Assembly (NCBI GenBank): GCA_937885175.1 | Contig: CAKZZO010000050.1 | Span: 1-19,862 of the forward strand | Length of the DNA stretch: 19,862 bases | Direction of reading: 5' to 3' | DNA from: an uncultured Treponema sp. | Lineage (GTDB): Bacteria > Spirochaetota > Spirochaetia > Treponematales > Treponemataceae | Translations under genes and position numbers: made by a program | Part shown: piece after piece, positions 1 through 7,743 of the stretch | Position numbering within the stretch: position 1 is the first letter of the stretch | How the letters are laid out: the number at the start of each line of letters is the position of its first letter | The notes under the pieces: generated by a model | Seen by the model: only the letters and a program-made list of their open reading frames with translations | The model's database searches: none | Told to the model about the DNA's origin: nothing

Positions 1-94
1 ATTTCATTTGTCCAGCCGATATGCAAGCTCGATATCTATAATGCGTTTGCCCTGTTGGGATGCGGAATTTGTGATTAAATTCCTGCAAATTCTG

Positions 95-123
95 TTGACA
101 AGTTACCGCTTGTTCGGTATATT
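95..123 (+). promoter_or_regulatory. sigma-70-type promoter of the tetR-efflux operon
   Basis: A perfect -35 box TTGACA (95-100) is followed by a 17-bp spacer and a -10-like TATATT (118-123). The expected start of transcription is near 130, giving a 5' leader of only about 20 nt before the ATG at 151. Both operator palindromes overlap the promoter or its start region, so a bound repressor would block RNA polymerase. No other promoter of this quality is seen upstream of the six plus-strand genes. Confidence 0.8.
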
Positions 124-146
124 ATTGTTACCGACTGTTCGGTAAC
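102..146 (+). promoter_or_regulatory. tandem TetR-type operator, two palindromes 25 bp apart
   Basis: Operator 1 (102-120) reads GTTACCG, six bases, CGGTAT. Operator 2 (127-146) reads GTTACCG, six bases, CGGTAAC, with perfect 7-bp arms. Both share the central TGTT. The start-to-start distance is 25 bp. Operator 1 lies in the -35/-10 spacer and runs into the -10 box; operator 2 covers the predicted transcription start and ends 4 bp before the ATG. The ACCG-N6-CGGT core is typical of TetR/AcrR operators, and the first gene encodes such a regulator, so autorepression is the natural reading. Binding itself is inferred. Confidence 0.8.
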
Positions 147-150
147 GCAT

Positions 151-1407
151 ATGGCTGGCAAAAATCATTCGGAAAAGACAACCAAGGAACTCATTTTGGA
201 TGCGGCGTTTTCATTTTGCAATGAGCCGCGTTTTTCTGTTTTTTCCATGAGTGAGCTGGCGGCAAAGGTGGGAATTTCTAAGCCAGCCATTTACCGTCAC
301 TTTAAGGATAAGGATGCGGTTCTGGCGGCAATGTATGAAAAGTTTGTTGATGCACTTGCATCTTGTTTGCAGGAAGTGCACGAAGTCATTGCGCTGGACA
401 CAATTCCTGTGGATGCCGTGGCAAATGTTGTGCAGTTTTTTACGGAAAATCCCCACTATGTAAACTATATGATGAGCAGCCTTGCATCTCAGAAAAATTT
501 TGAATTCATGCTGACGCAAGAAATGGAAAAGCGTGGCATTGGTTTTTTAGCGGGCTTTCAATTTGAAAAAGACAACACAGAAAAAATCGTCATCAAAGAT
601 TTTACCCGCTACGTAAGGGCGATTTATTGTGGCGTAACGATTTTTACTTTTATTAAAGGGCGCGAAAAACGCATTGCACAGGGAACAAAGCCCCAGCCTG
701 TGGAAGCCTTTTCCCACAAACTGGTATATTTTTTGGCGCACGGTTTTGCAGGCACCTGTCAGCCAGATGATATTGTATACCCAAAGTCTATAAGTGCCGC
801 TCGTTTTTCTGAACTGGATGCATTGTGCGCAATTGGCGATGACGTGCTCCCCTCTGAAAACCGCTTTTTTACGGCTTTTGCTTCGGTCATCAGAAAGTAC
901 AAGATGACGGGCGTAACGGTAGAACGCATTGCCGATGAACTGGGTATGGCAAAAAGCAGTCTGTACGAATACTTTGACAACAAAAACGAGATGATTCGCT
1001 CGCTCATTGCAAAAGAACTGGCTTTGCTGGACACAATCATAAAAGAAAATACTGTTGAAGCGCAGAATCTTACGGAATACCTTTACATTCTGATGCGGAC
1101 GGAATTTTCATTTTTTTCACTGCGCGCGTCAATTATTCCTATCTGCGGATGGCTTTTGATGAACAGTGCAGATGACCGCCTTTTCTGCGACATGGAAGGT
1201 GCGGATATGTGGATTAACAGGCTGCCTAATCCCCTGCCGAGGCCGGATTTTGGCATGACCCTTACGCCCATGGAATTGCTAGTCTGGATTTCCTGCCTGC
1301 CGATTTCGCTTGTCATGCAGTGTGCGGAGCGGAATTTGCAGCCGGAAGCATTGCTTGAAGCCCTCAAGCACATGTTTGATTTTGTACAAAATGGTATAGA
1401 AAAATAA
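151..1407 (+). CDS. double TetR/AcrR-family regulator (two HTH domains in one chain)
   Basis: Predicted cytoplasmic repressor of the efflux operon it heads. Residues about 12-60 form one TetR N-terminal DNA-binding domain (HTH MSELAAKVGISKPAIYRHF, then DKDAVLAAMY). Residues about 237-285 form a second (VTVERIADELGMAKSSLYEYF). Each is followed by a helical ligand-binding-like region. The protein is 418 aa; ordinary TetR proteins are about 190-220 aa, so this is two units fused head to tail. The ATG at 151 fits the start of the first domain, but no Shine-Dalgarno sequence precedes it because that stretch is occupied by operator 2; translation may be weak. The tolC-like gene follows after 21 bp. 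The family assignment is secure; the ligand is unknown. Confidence 0.9.
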   Translation: MAGKNHSEKTTKELILDAAFSFCNEPRFSVFSMSELAAKVGISKPAIYRHFKDKDAVLAAMYEKFVDALASCLQEVHEVIALDTIPVDAVANVVQFFTENPHYVNYMMSSLASQKNFEFMLTQEMEKRGIGFLAGFQFEKDNTEKIVIKDFTRYVRAIYCGVTIFTFIKGREKRIAQGTKPQPVEAFSHKLVYFLAHGFAGTCQPDDIVYPKSISAARFSELDALCAIGDDVLPSENRFFTAFASVIRKYKMTGVTVERIADELGMAKSSLYEYFDNKNEMIRSLIAKELALLDTIIKENTVEAQNLTEYLYILMRTEFSFFSLRASIIPICGWLLMNSADDRLFCDMEGADMWINRLPNPLPRPDFGMTLTPMELLVWISCLPISLVMQCAERNLQPEALLEALKHMFDFVQNGIEK

Positions 1408-1428
1408 CTTTTAAGGAGACGTGATTCT

Positions 1429-2925
1429 ATGAAACGATTTTTAACCGTTATGTGTTTTCTTGCATTGCTTTTGCCCGTATTTGCGCAAGCGCAGGCAACA
1501 AGCACAAAAACTGAAGAAAAAAGCGAAAAGGTGACGCTTACCGTACAGCAGGCGGTGGATTATGCTATAGAGCATAGCCGTACGCTCAAAAGCGCACAAA
1601 TTGACTTGGAGATGAAGGCCCGTGCGTCAAAATACGGCTGGAATGTCTTGCTGCCCGACTTAACGGTATCTGGAACCCTGAACAGAACCACGAATGCTGA
1701 TTCAACATGGAGTTCCATTGTATCTGGGGCTGGCATGGGTGCGGCGGCGGCGGCAAATGACTGGAGAGCCTACGCAAATGGAGAGGCCGCCGCAAAAGCC
1801 GCTGGCATGGAAAAAAATGAAAGCCTGCACTGGGCGGCTGTGGGCAAGGTTGGAGTCAGCTGGAACCTCAGTTTGGCAATGATTCAGGGCATCCGTGCGG
1901 CAAAGGCAAATTACGAGGGAGGAAGAATCTCTTGGGAACAGAGCCAGCGGGAAGTAAGCACGCAGATTCGCAAATTGTTCTATGCCCTGCTTTTACAGCA
2001 GGAAAGCCTGAAAATCCAGAAGACTTCTTTGGAGAACGCCCGCCAGCGAGCCGTACAGGCAGAGACAAACTACCGCAACGGACTGGTGCCTGAAATTTCC
2101 ATGCTGAGCGCACAGGTTACCTACCAGAATGAAATTCCGGAAGTAGAAACGGCTGAACTGGAACTGGAACAGACGCTGGACACCTTTGCCTTCTTGCTGG
2201 GCTATCCTGTAGGTACAAAACTGGAACTGGTCGGGTCAATTGAACCAACCTACATTGATGCAAATACAGAAGACCTGCTTGCCCGCTACGGTGGAAACAA
2301 CTTGGACATTCAGGCAATGCAGAGCAATATTGACCTGCTGAAAATTCAACTGAGTGCCAACAATTTGTCTACTTGGACTCCGGCACTGGTAATCAGTTAC
2401 GCATGGCAGCCAACACTTGCTCCCTATGCATTGGACTTTGACAAATGGGGAACGGGCAGCAACTGGAAAGATGCCGGCTCACTGAGTTTTACCCTTGCAT
2501 GGAACATCACCAATATGCTTCCCTGGTCTAAGAACCGCCAGTCTGCTGCGGATATCAAGGCAAACATTGCCAAACTGGAACTTGCCATGGAGACCTTGCT
2601 TGAAAACCAGAAAGTTGAAGTTCGCCAGACGGTAGATACACTTAATCAGGCTCGCGAACAGATTGTTGCCATGGGCCGCAACGTTACACTGGCACAGCGC
2701 TCATACGACATGTCTGCCCGCCAGTATCGCAACGGTACCATTGAATTGCTGGATTTGCGCGATCGTGAAGCCCAGCTCAATCAGGCAAAACTCGGTCAGC
2801 TGAGCCAAAAGTTCAACTACATTTCTGCGCTCATGGATTTGGAAAAAGTGCTGAATGTTGGCCTTACACGTCCTGCAAATGCAGAGGCTCCGGCTGAAAA
2901 TGTAGCAAAAACAAGCACTAACTAA
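1429..2925 (+). CDS. TolC-like outer-membrane efflux protein
   Basis: Outer-membrane exit channel of a tripartite RND pump. The 498-aa product starts with a Sec signal peptide (positive MKR, hydrophobic core to about residue 18, cleavage likely after AQA at residue 21). The mature part is rich in long alpha-helical, Gln/Glu/Asn/Leu-rich stretches typical of the OEP family: for example the helix near EVSTQIRKLFYALLLQQESL and a late helix ending in the family-like NGTIELLDLRDREAQLNQAK. The last 20 residues are Ala/Glu/Thr-rich and probably disordered. AAGGAG at 1413-1418 lies 10 bp before the ATG. It sits between the regulator and the adaptor gene, 20 bp from the latter, so it should serve the pump encoded downstream. 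Confidence 0.9.
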   Translation: MKRFLTVMCFLALLLPVFAQAQATSTKTEEKSEKVTLTVQQAVDYAIEHSRTLKSAQIDLEMKARASKYGWNVLLPDLTVSGTLNRTTNADSTWSSIVSGAGMGAAAAANDWRAYANGEAAAKAAGMEKNESLHWAAVGKVGVSWNLSLAMIQGIRAAKANYEGGRISWEQSQREVSTQIRKLFYALLLQQESLKIQKTSLENARQRAVQAETNYRNGLVPEISMLSAQVTYQNEIPEVETAELELEQTLDTFAFLLGYPVGTKLELVGSIEPTYIDANTEDLLARYGGNNLDIQAMQSNIDLLKIQLSANNLSTWTPALVISYAWQPTLAPYALDFDKWGTGSNWKDAGSLSFTLAWNITNMLPWSKNRQSAADIKANIAKLELAMETLLENQKVEVRQTVDTLNQAREQIVAMGRNVTLAQRSYDMSARQYRNGTIELLDLRDREAQLNQAKLGQLSQKFNYISALMDLEKVLNVGLTRPANAEAPAENVAKTSTN

Positions 2926-2945
2926 GGAAATAAGGGGGAATACCT

Positions 2946-3878
2946 ATGAAAAAAATAATGACAGCGGCAGTCGCCGTTTTGACAGCAGCAAGTCTTCTGA
3001 CAGCAACTGGCTGTAAAAAAGGCGGAGCATCTTCAAAAACAGTTGATGAGGCAGAAATTATCTACGCAGTTTCTTCATACAAAACCGCTCCGGGCAATCT
3101 GGATGAGTACCTGGAATTTGGCGGTGACGTAGATTCAAGCTCAGCGGTAAACGTTATGCCGGATCAGGCAGGAAAAATTTCCCGCATTCTGGTAAATGTG
3201 GGCGACCATGTTTCTAAGAATCAGGTAATTGCCTATGTTGACGCAAGCCGTCCTGGTATGAATTACAGCGAAAGCCCGGTACGTGCTCCAATTGCAGGAC
3301 GCATTACTTCTATTCCGCCGACTATTGGTGCTACCGTAAGCCAGGCTGTTTCCGTTGCCCGCATTGCCCGCACCGATGATTTGGAAATCAAAGTAAATGT
3401 TGCAGAACGCTTTATCAGCCGCATCAAGCAGGGACAGACGGCTGTTGTTACCTTTGACGCATATCCTGGCACAGACTTTAAGGCAAAAGTGTTTGAGGTC
3501 AGCCCGGTTCTGGATACATCAACCCGCACTATGTCCATCAAGCTGCGCATCGATCCGCCAGACAGCCGCATAAAAGTTGGTATGTATGCCCGCGTTCGTC
3601 TGGTTACCGACAGCGTAAAAGATGCCATTGTCATTCCAAATGCGGCAATGATTATGCGTGACGGAAAACCCTATGTATTTGTTGTGGCAAATCAGCAAGA
3701 AGGCAAAAAGAATGCCACGGTGCGCTTGCAGTCTGTAAAAGTCGGTATTTCTGTGGATAACAAGACAGAAATTGCAGACGGTCTTTCTGCAGGTGATGAA
3801 ATCATTATCAAGGGTCAGTCTCTTTTGAATGACGGTGCACCGATAAACATTATTTCTACAACTGACGCAAGTAAATAG
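2946..3878 (+). CDS. RND efflux periplasmic adaptor (membrane fusion lipoprotein)
   Basis: Links the inner-membrane pump to the outer-membrane channel. A lipoprotein signal peptide ends at Cys23 (LTATGC), so the protein is probably lipid-anchored. Two lipoyl half-motifs are seen at about residues 67-100 (AGKISRILVNVGDHVSKNQV) and 111-142 (VRAPIAGRITSIPPTIGATV). A beta-barrel region (about 146-220) and a membrane-proximal region follow (IVIPNAAMIMRDGKPYVFVV). At 310 aa it is short: the halves of the lipoyl domain are joined by only about 12 residues, so the alpha-helical coiled-coil hairpin present in AcrA or MacA is missing. A G-rich ribosome binding site (AGGGGG, about 2933-2938) precedes the ATG. 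The RND gene follows after 27 bp. Confidence 0.9.
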   Translation: MKKIMTAAVAVLTAASLLTATGCKKGGASSKTVDEAEIIYAVSSYKTAPGNLDEYLEFGGDVDSSSAVNVMPDQAGKISRILVNVGDHVSKNQVIAYVDASRPGMNYSESPVRAPIAGRITSIPPTIGATVSQAVSVARIARTDDLEIKVNVAERFISRIKQGQTAVVTFDAYPGTDFKAKVFEVSPVLDTSTRTMSIKLRIDPPDSRIKVGMYARVRLVTDSVKDAIVIPNAAMIMRDGKPYVFVVANQQEGKKNATVRLQSVKVGISVDNKTEIADGLSAGDEIIIKGQSLLNDGAPINIISTTDASK

Positions 3879-3905
3879 ATTGGGCGGAGTTTATAAGGAG
3901 AAGCT

Positions 3906-6900
3906 ATGACACTGTCAGAGAGATGTGTTAATAAGCCCACCACAACATTGCTTATCTTCTTGGTGTTGATTGGTCTGGGCATCTACTGTACAAAGAGTCT
4001 TCCGGTTGATATGTACCCGGATATGGACTTGCCGTACATGATTGTATATACCACCTACGGAAACGCAGGTCCTGAGGAAATTGAACAGAGTTTGACGCGC
4101 ACATTGGAAAGTTCGCTTTCTGGTTTGAGCGGTCTTAAAAAAATGCAGTCACGTTCACAGTCGGGCGTATCGCTGGTCATCCTACAATTTGAATTTGGCA
4201 CGAACCTAGACGCAGCGGCGAACGACATACGAGACAAGATAGATATGGTGCGGCGATATTTACCAGAAGACGCGGACAGTCCTATTACCATCCGCATGGA
4301 TCCGTCCATGATGCCGATTATGATGCTGGCAGTACAGGGAAGCCGCACGCCAGAGGAACTGCGCCAGTTTGCGGAAGATGTTATTCAGCCACGTCTTGAA
4401 CAGCTGGACGGTGTTGCATCTGCAAATGTTATCGGTGGACGCGAAAAGTCTATCAATGTAGAAATTCCCCGCGACCGACTGGAAGCATACGGTCTTTCAA
4501 TCAGTTCCGTTGTGCAGATGATTGGTGCACAGAACATACAGTCTTCTGGCGGCGTTATTACCAGCGGCGACATCAACTACACGATTAAGGCAAACGGTAA
4601 GTATCAGAGCCTTGATGATTTGAAAAACACCGTTATTTCATACAAGGTGAGCGCCTCAGACGGGTTCAATGCGCCTGATATGCGTACCGTCCGCTTACGC
4701 GACATTGCCGATGTATATGAAGGCTACAAAGACGAAAGCACACTGGCATATTTGGACGGAAACCCCTCCGTCATGCTGATGATTCAGAAGCAGAGTGGCA
4801 AGAACTCCGTAAGCGCAGCCAAAAAAGTGCGTAATGCCCTCGTAGAACTCAAAGCCGAATTGCCGTCTGACGTAGGATTGACCGAAACATACAACACTAC
4901 GGACATCATTGAGCAGACGATTATGGAAGTTGTTTCTTCGGTTGTGCAGGGTGCTTTGCTTGCTATCGCCGTTCTCTTTATCTTCCTGCGTTCACTTAAA
5001 AGTACGATTATCGTTGGTCTTGCAATCCCGATTTCCGTTTTGATTACGCTCTTCCTCATGTACTTTAAGGGAATCACCATTAACTCAATCTCAATGGTCG
5101 GCTTGCTCTTGGGTATAGGTATGTTGGTTGATAACTCCATTGTTGTTCTGGAAAACATCTATTCCTACCGTCAGCGCGATGCAAAGCCCAAGGTGGCCGC
5201 AATCCTCGGTTCACAGGAAATGGCCATGTCCATCACCTCGTCTACCCTTACTTCTGTGTGTATCTTCCTTCCGATGCTGATGTTCCAGTCAAAACTGGGC
5301 ATTATGGGTCAGATGTTCCATGACTTGGCTTATACGATTATCTTCTCGCTCATGTGTTCTCTCTTTGTTGCAATTTGTCTGGTACCAGTATTGACTTCAA
5401 AATATCTTCGTATCGACAAAATTGACGACTCTGGTGATAGTACTAGTGACAAAGTAAACCGTGCATTCAACCGTTTCTTCTTCAACATGGAAAACAGCTA
5501 TGCAAAGGGCGTTTCATGGGTTCTGCATCATCGCAAGCTGAGCATTATCGTTCTGGTCATTCTCTTCTTCCTGTCTATTGCAGCGGTTAAAATCGTAGGA
5601 TTTATCTTCATGCCGGAAAGTGCGGCTAACTCCGTACAGGTCAATCTGGAACTGGCAAAAGGTACTCGCCTTGAAGTAACAGAAGATACCCTGCGTGAAT
5701 TTGAGAACATGGCCCTGCAGGATTTAAAGGGCGTAAAATATACGTCTGTCACCGTTGGTGGTACTTCCATGATGAGCGCAAGTTCTGAAACAAACACCGG
5801 TTCCGTTACCTTCATGCTCTATGCAGAAAAGGAACGCCAGAAAGGTTGGGACAATGAAAAATCCGCAAAGGAAAAACTGCGCCGCTATTTTAATCTCTTC
5901 CCAGGTGCAACCGTCAAATTCGGCACAAACATGAACAGCGCATCAAGTTCCAGCGGCATGAGTATCGACATCAAGAGTGATGACCTGAATCTTGTCCGTG
6001 CTACAGCATCACAGATTGCAGACTTGCTCAAAGAAAAAGGCAGCGACCTTGTTACGGAAGTTTCCAGCGACCAGGAAGACGGCCTTCCCCAGGCAGAAAT
6101 CATCTTTGACCGTGACCGTATGTATCAGTTTGGCTTGAGCATCTACAGCGTTGAAGCAGACATCAAGGGTGCTATCAACGGTACAACTGCAAGCCGTCTG
6201 ACACAAAACGGTAAGGATATTGACGTTATCGTGCGCCTGCCAGAAAAGGACAAATCTAAACTGGCCGACTTGGATGAAATCTCAGTGGTCAATTCACAGG
6301 GACAGCGCATTCCGCTTTCCAGCTTTGCCCGCTACATTCAGTCTACCGCTCCTGTTACGATTTACCGTGAAAATCAGGCACGTATCATCCACGTTACGGG
6401 TAAGCCTGTTGCCGGTCTTTCTCTGGACAAAGTGCAGAACGGAATCAAGCAGTTGATTGACGACAACATTCCGAAAGATGAAAACGTAACGATTTCATTC
6501 AGTGGTGACTACAAAGACATGATGGAGGCAGCGGCAAACTTTGGCTTGATTATCTTGATTGCGGCTATCTTGGTTTTTGTCGTCATGGCAAGTCAGTTTG
6601 AATCTTTGCTTGACCCCTTTATCGTTATCTTTACCATTCCGCTGTCTTTTATCGGCGTTATGATGATTTACGGATTTACCGGCAATCAGCTCAACCTCGT
6701 TACTATCATGGGTATGCTGGTTCTGGTCGGTACCATCGTTAATAACGGTATCGTTCTTGTTGACTACACCAACCTGTTGCGCAAGCGTGGACTTGGCTTG
6801 GAAGAAGCCTGTATTGAGGCAGCCCGCAACCGTCTACGCCCAATTTTGATGTCTACCTTGACCACGGTTATCTCATTGATGCCGATGGCATTCTTCCCAG

Positions 6901-7358
6901 GCGAAGGTTCACAGTCAATGCAGCCGATTTCACTTACGGTCTTTGGTGGTATGACATTCGGTTCTTTGATGACCCTCTTCCTCATGCCTACGGTATACTA
7001 CATCTTTAACGCCCGCCGTCTAAAGAAGGCAGCAAAGAAAGCGGCTCGCCAAGGCTTGGCATCTGACAGTCTGCTTGTCGATAAATCAATGAGCGCAAGG
7101 GAACTCCGCCGTGCAGAAAAACTGGCCGCCAAAGCAGAAAAGCAGCGCGCCAAGGCAGGAAAACTGGCAGCCCAACTCGCCGCCGCTCAGGAAGCCGCCA
7201 ATGAAATGGCAAAGGCACAGGCAGAAGCCGAAGAAAAAGCAAAGCAGGCTCAGGCACAAGAAGAAGCCCTTGCCGCAGAGCGCGCCGCAAAAGCCGAAGC
7301 AAAAGCCCAGGCAGCAGAAACGGCTCAAGCACAAGAAAATGCAACGGAGGAAAAATAA
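3906..7358 (+). CDS. RND-family efflux transporter (HAE-type inner-membrane pump)
   Basis: Proton-driven drug/amphiphile exporter of the AcrB/SwrC superfamily. The usual RND order is visible: TM1 near residues 12-30, a large periplasmic loop, TM2-TM6 (about 340-500), TM7 near 545-565, a second large loop, and TM8-TM12 (about 875-1035). In TM4, the AcrB Asp407/Asp408 pair appears as Asp409-Asn410 (LVDNSIVVLEN); in TM10, the AcrB Lys940 position is Asn946 (TIVNNGIVLVDY). This Asp-Asn pattern occurs in SwrC-like HAE pumps. The protein has 1150 residues instead of about 1040, because a 114-residue Ala/Lys/Glu/Gln-rich, probably coiled-coil cytoplasmic tail follows TM12. AAGGAG at 3895-3900 supports the start. 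The next gene begins 2 bp after its stop. Confidence 0.93.
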   Translation: MTLSERCVNKPTTTLLIFLVLIGLGIYCTKSLPVDMYPDMDLPYMIVYTTYGNAGPEEIEQSLTRTLESSLSGLSGLKKMQSRSQSGVSLVILQFEFGTNLDAAANDIRDKIDMVRRYLPEDADSPITIRMDPSMMPIMMLAVQGSRTPEELRQFAEDVIQPRLEQLDGVASANVIGGREKSINVEIPRDRLEAYGLSISSVVQMIGAQNIQSSGGVITSGDINYTIKANGKYQSLDDLKNTVISYKVSASDGFNAPDMRTVRLRDIADVYEGYKDESTLAYLDGNPSVMLMIQKQSGKNSVSAAKKVRNALVELKAELPSDVGLTETYNTTDIIEQTIMEVVSSVVQGALLAIAVLFIFLRSLKSTIIVGLAIPISVLITLFLMYFKGITINSISMVGLLLGIGMLVDNSIVVLENIYSYRQRDAKPKVAAILGSQEMAMSITSSTLTSVCIFLPMLMFQSKLGIMGQMFHDLAYTIIFSLMCSLFVAICLVPVLTSKYLRIDKIDDSGDSTSDKVNRAFNRFFFNMENSYAKGVSWVLHHRKLSIIVLVILFFLSIAAVKIVGFIFMPESAANSVQVNLELAKGTRLEVTEDTLREFENMALQDLKGVKYTSVTVGGTSMMSASSETNTGSVTFMLYAEKERQKGWDNEKSAKEKLRRYFNLFPGATVKFGTNMNSASSSSGMSIDIKSDDLNLVRATASQIADLLKEKGSDLVTEVSSDQEDGLPQAEIIFDRDRMYQFGLSIYSVEADIKGAINGTTASRLTQNGKDIDVIVRLPEKDKSKLADLDEISVVNSQGQRIPLSSFARYIQSTAPVTIYRENQARIIHVTGKPVAGLSLDKVQNGIKQLIDDNIPKDENVTISFSGDYKDMMEAAANFGLIILIAAILVFVVMASQFESLLDPFIVIFTIPLSFIGVMMIYGFTGNQLNLVTIMGMLVLVGTIVNNGIVLVDYTNLLRKRGLGLEEACIEAARNRLRPILMSTLTTVISLMPMAFFPGEGSQSMQPISLTVFGGMTFGSLMTLFLMPTVYYIFNARRLKKAAKKAARQGLASDSLLVDKSMSARELRRAEKLAAKAEKQRAKAGKLAAQLAAAQEAANEMAKAQAEAEEKAKQAQAQEEALAAERAAKAEAKAQAAETAQAQENATEEK

Positions 7359-7360
7359 CT

Positions 7361-7741
7361 ATGGCTAAAGATACAAAAAAAGAGCGCGTTGATTTTACTC
7401 CCGCGCCACTCAAAAGCAAAAAAGATGATGAACGCTACGCTCCAGCGGGCAGTGTTTTCCGTATGGAAATCATCTGTACTCAGGCATTGGAAGAAGACTT
7501 CCGCCAAGAATTTGACGAGCAGAAAGTTGCAGCCCGCTATACCAAACTGGCAGCTGTCATGGGTGCGGGCTATTCAAACCCTTGTCTGGGCGATGCCATC
7601 TGGCCGCAGCTCAACGTCATGTTCATCATCTATTGTAGCGAAGAAGACTGCGCAAAGATAAAAGACATTGTGTGGAAACTGCGTGACACATACCGAACGG
7701 AAGGAATTGCTTGTTTTGTTAGCAAAGCGGAGGAAGTATAA
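7361..7741 (+). CDS. small PG0541-like transporter-associated protein
   Basis: A 126-aa soluble protein without signal peptide or membrane segment. It starts with a charged, Lys-rich stretch (about 1-30), then a compact alpha/beta region beginning RMEIICTQALEEDFRQEF, with a central GAGYSNPCLGDAIWPQLN and a last strand ending near ACFVSKAEEV. Length, composition and its place directly behind an RND gene resemble the PG0541-type proteins found next to RND transporters; the alternation of strand and helix would suit a ferredoxin-like/PII-like fold. That family assignment is from memory, not from a search. GGAGG lies in the last codons of the pump gene, and only 2 bp separate it from each neighbour, so translation is probably coupled. 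Function unknown; pump regulation is a guess. Confidence 0.7.
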   Translation: MAKDTKKERVDFTPAPLKSKKDDERYAPAGSVFRMEIICTQALEEDFRQEFDEQKVAARYTKLAAVMGAGYSNPCLGDAIWPQLNVMFIIYCSEEDCAKIKDIVWKLRDTYRTEGIACFVSKAEEV

Positions 7742-7743
7742 CG

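Noticed and set aside
37..42. Perfect TATAAT near the left end
   Set aside because: No -35-like hexamer stands 16-18 bp upstream, and the TTGACA/TATATT pair closer to the gene is much better.
64..83. GGAATTT/AAATTCC inverted repeat upstream of the efflux promoter
   Set aside because: A 7-bp A/T-rich stem with no T-tract; too weak to call as a terminator or operator.
7006..7419. Leu/Phe-rich minus-strand frame opposite the pump tail
   Set aside because: The mirror of the Ala/Lys/Gln codon run of the pump tail; no ribosome site and no independent support.
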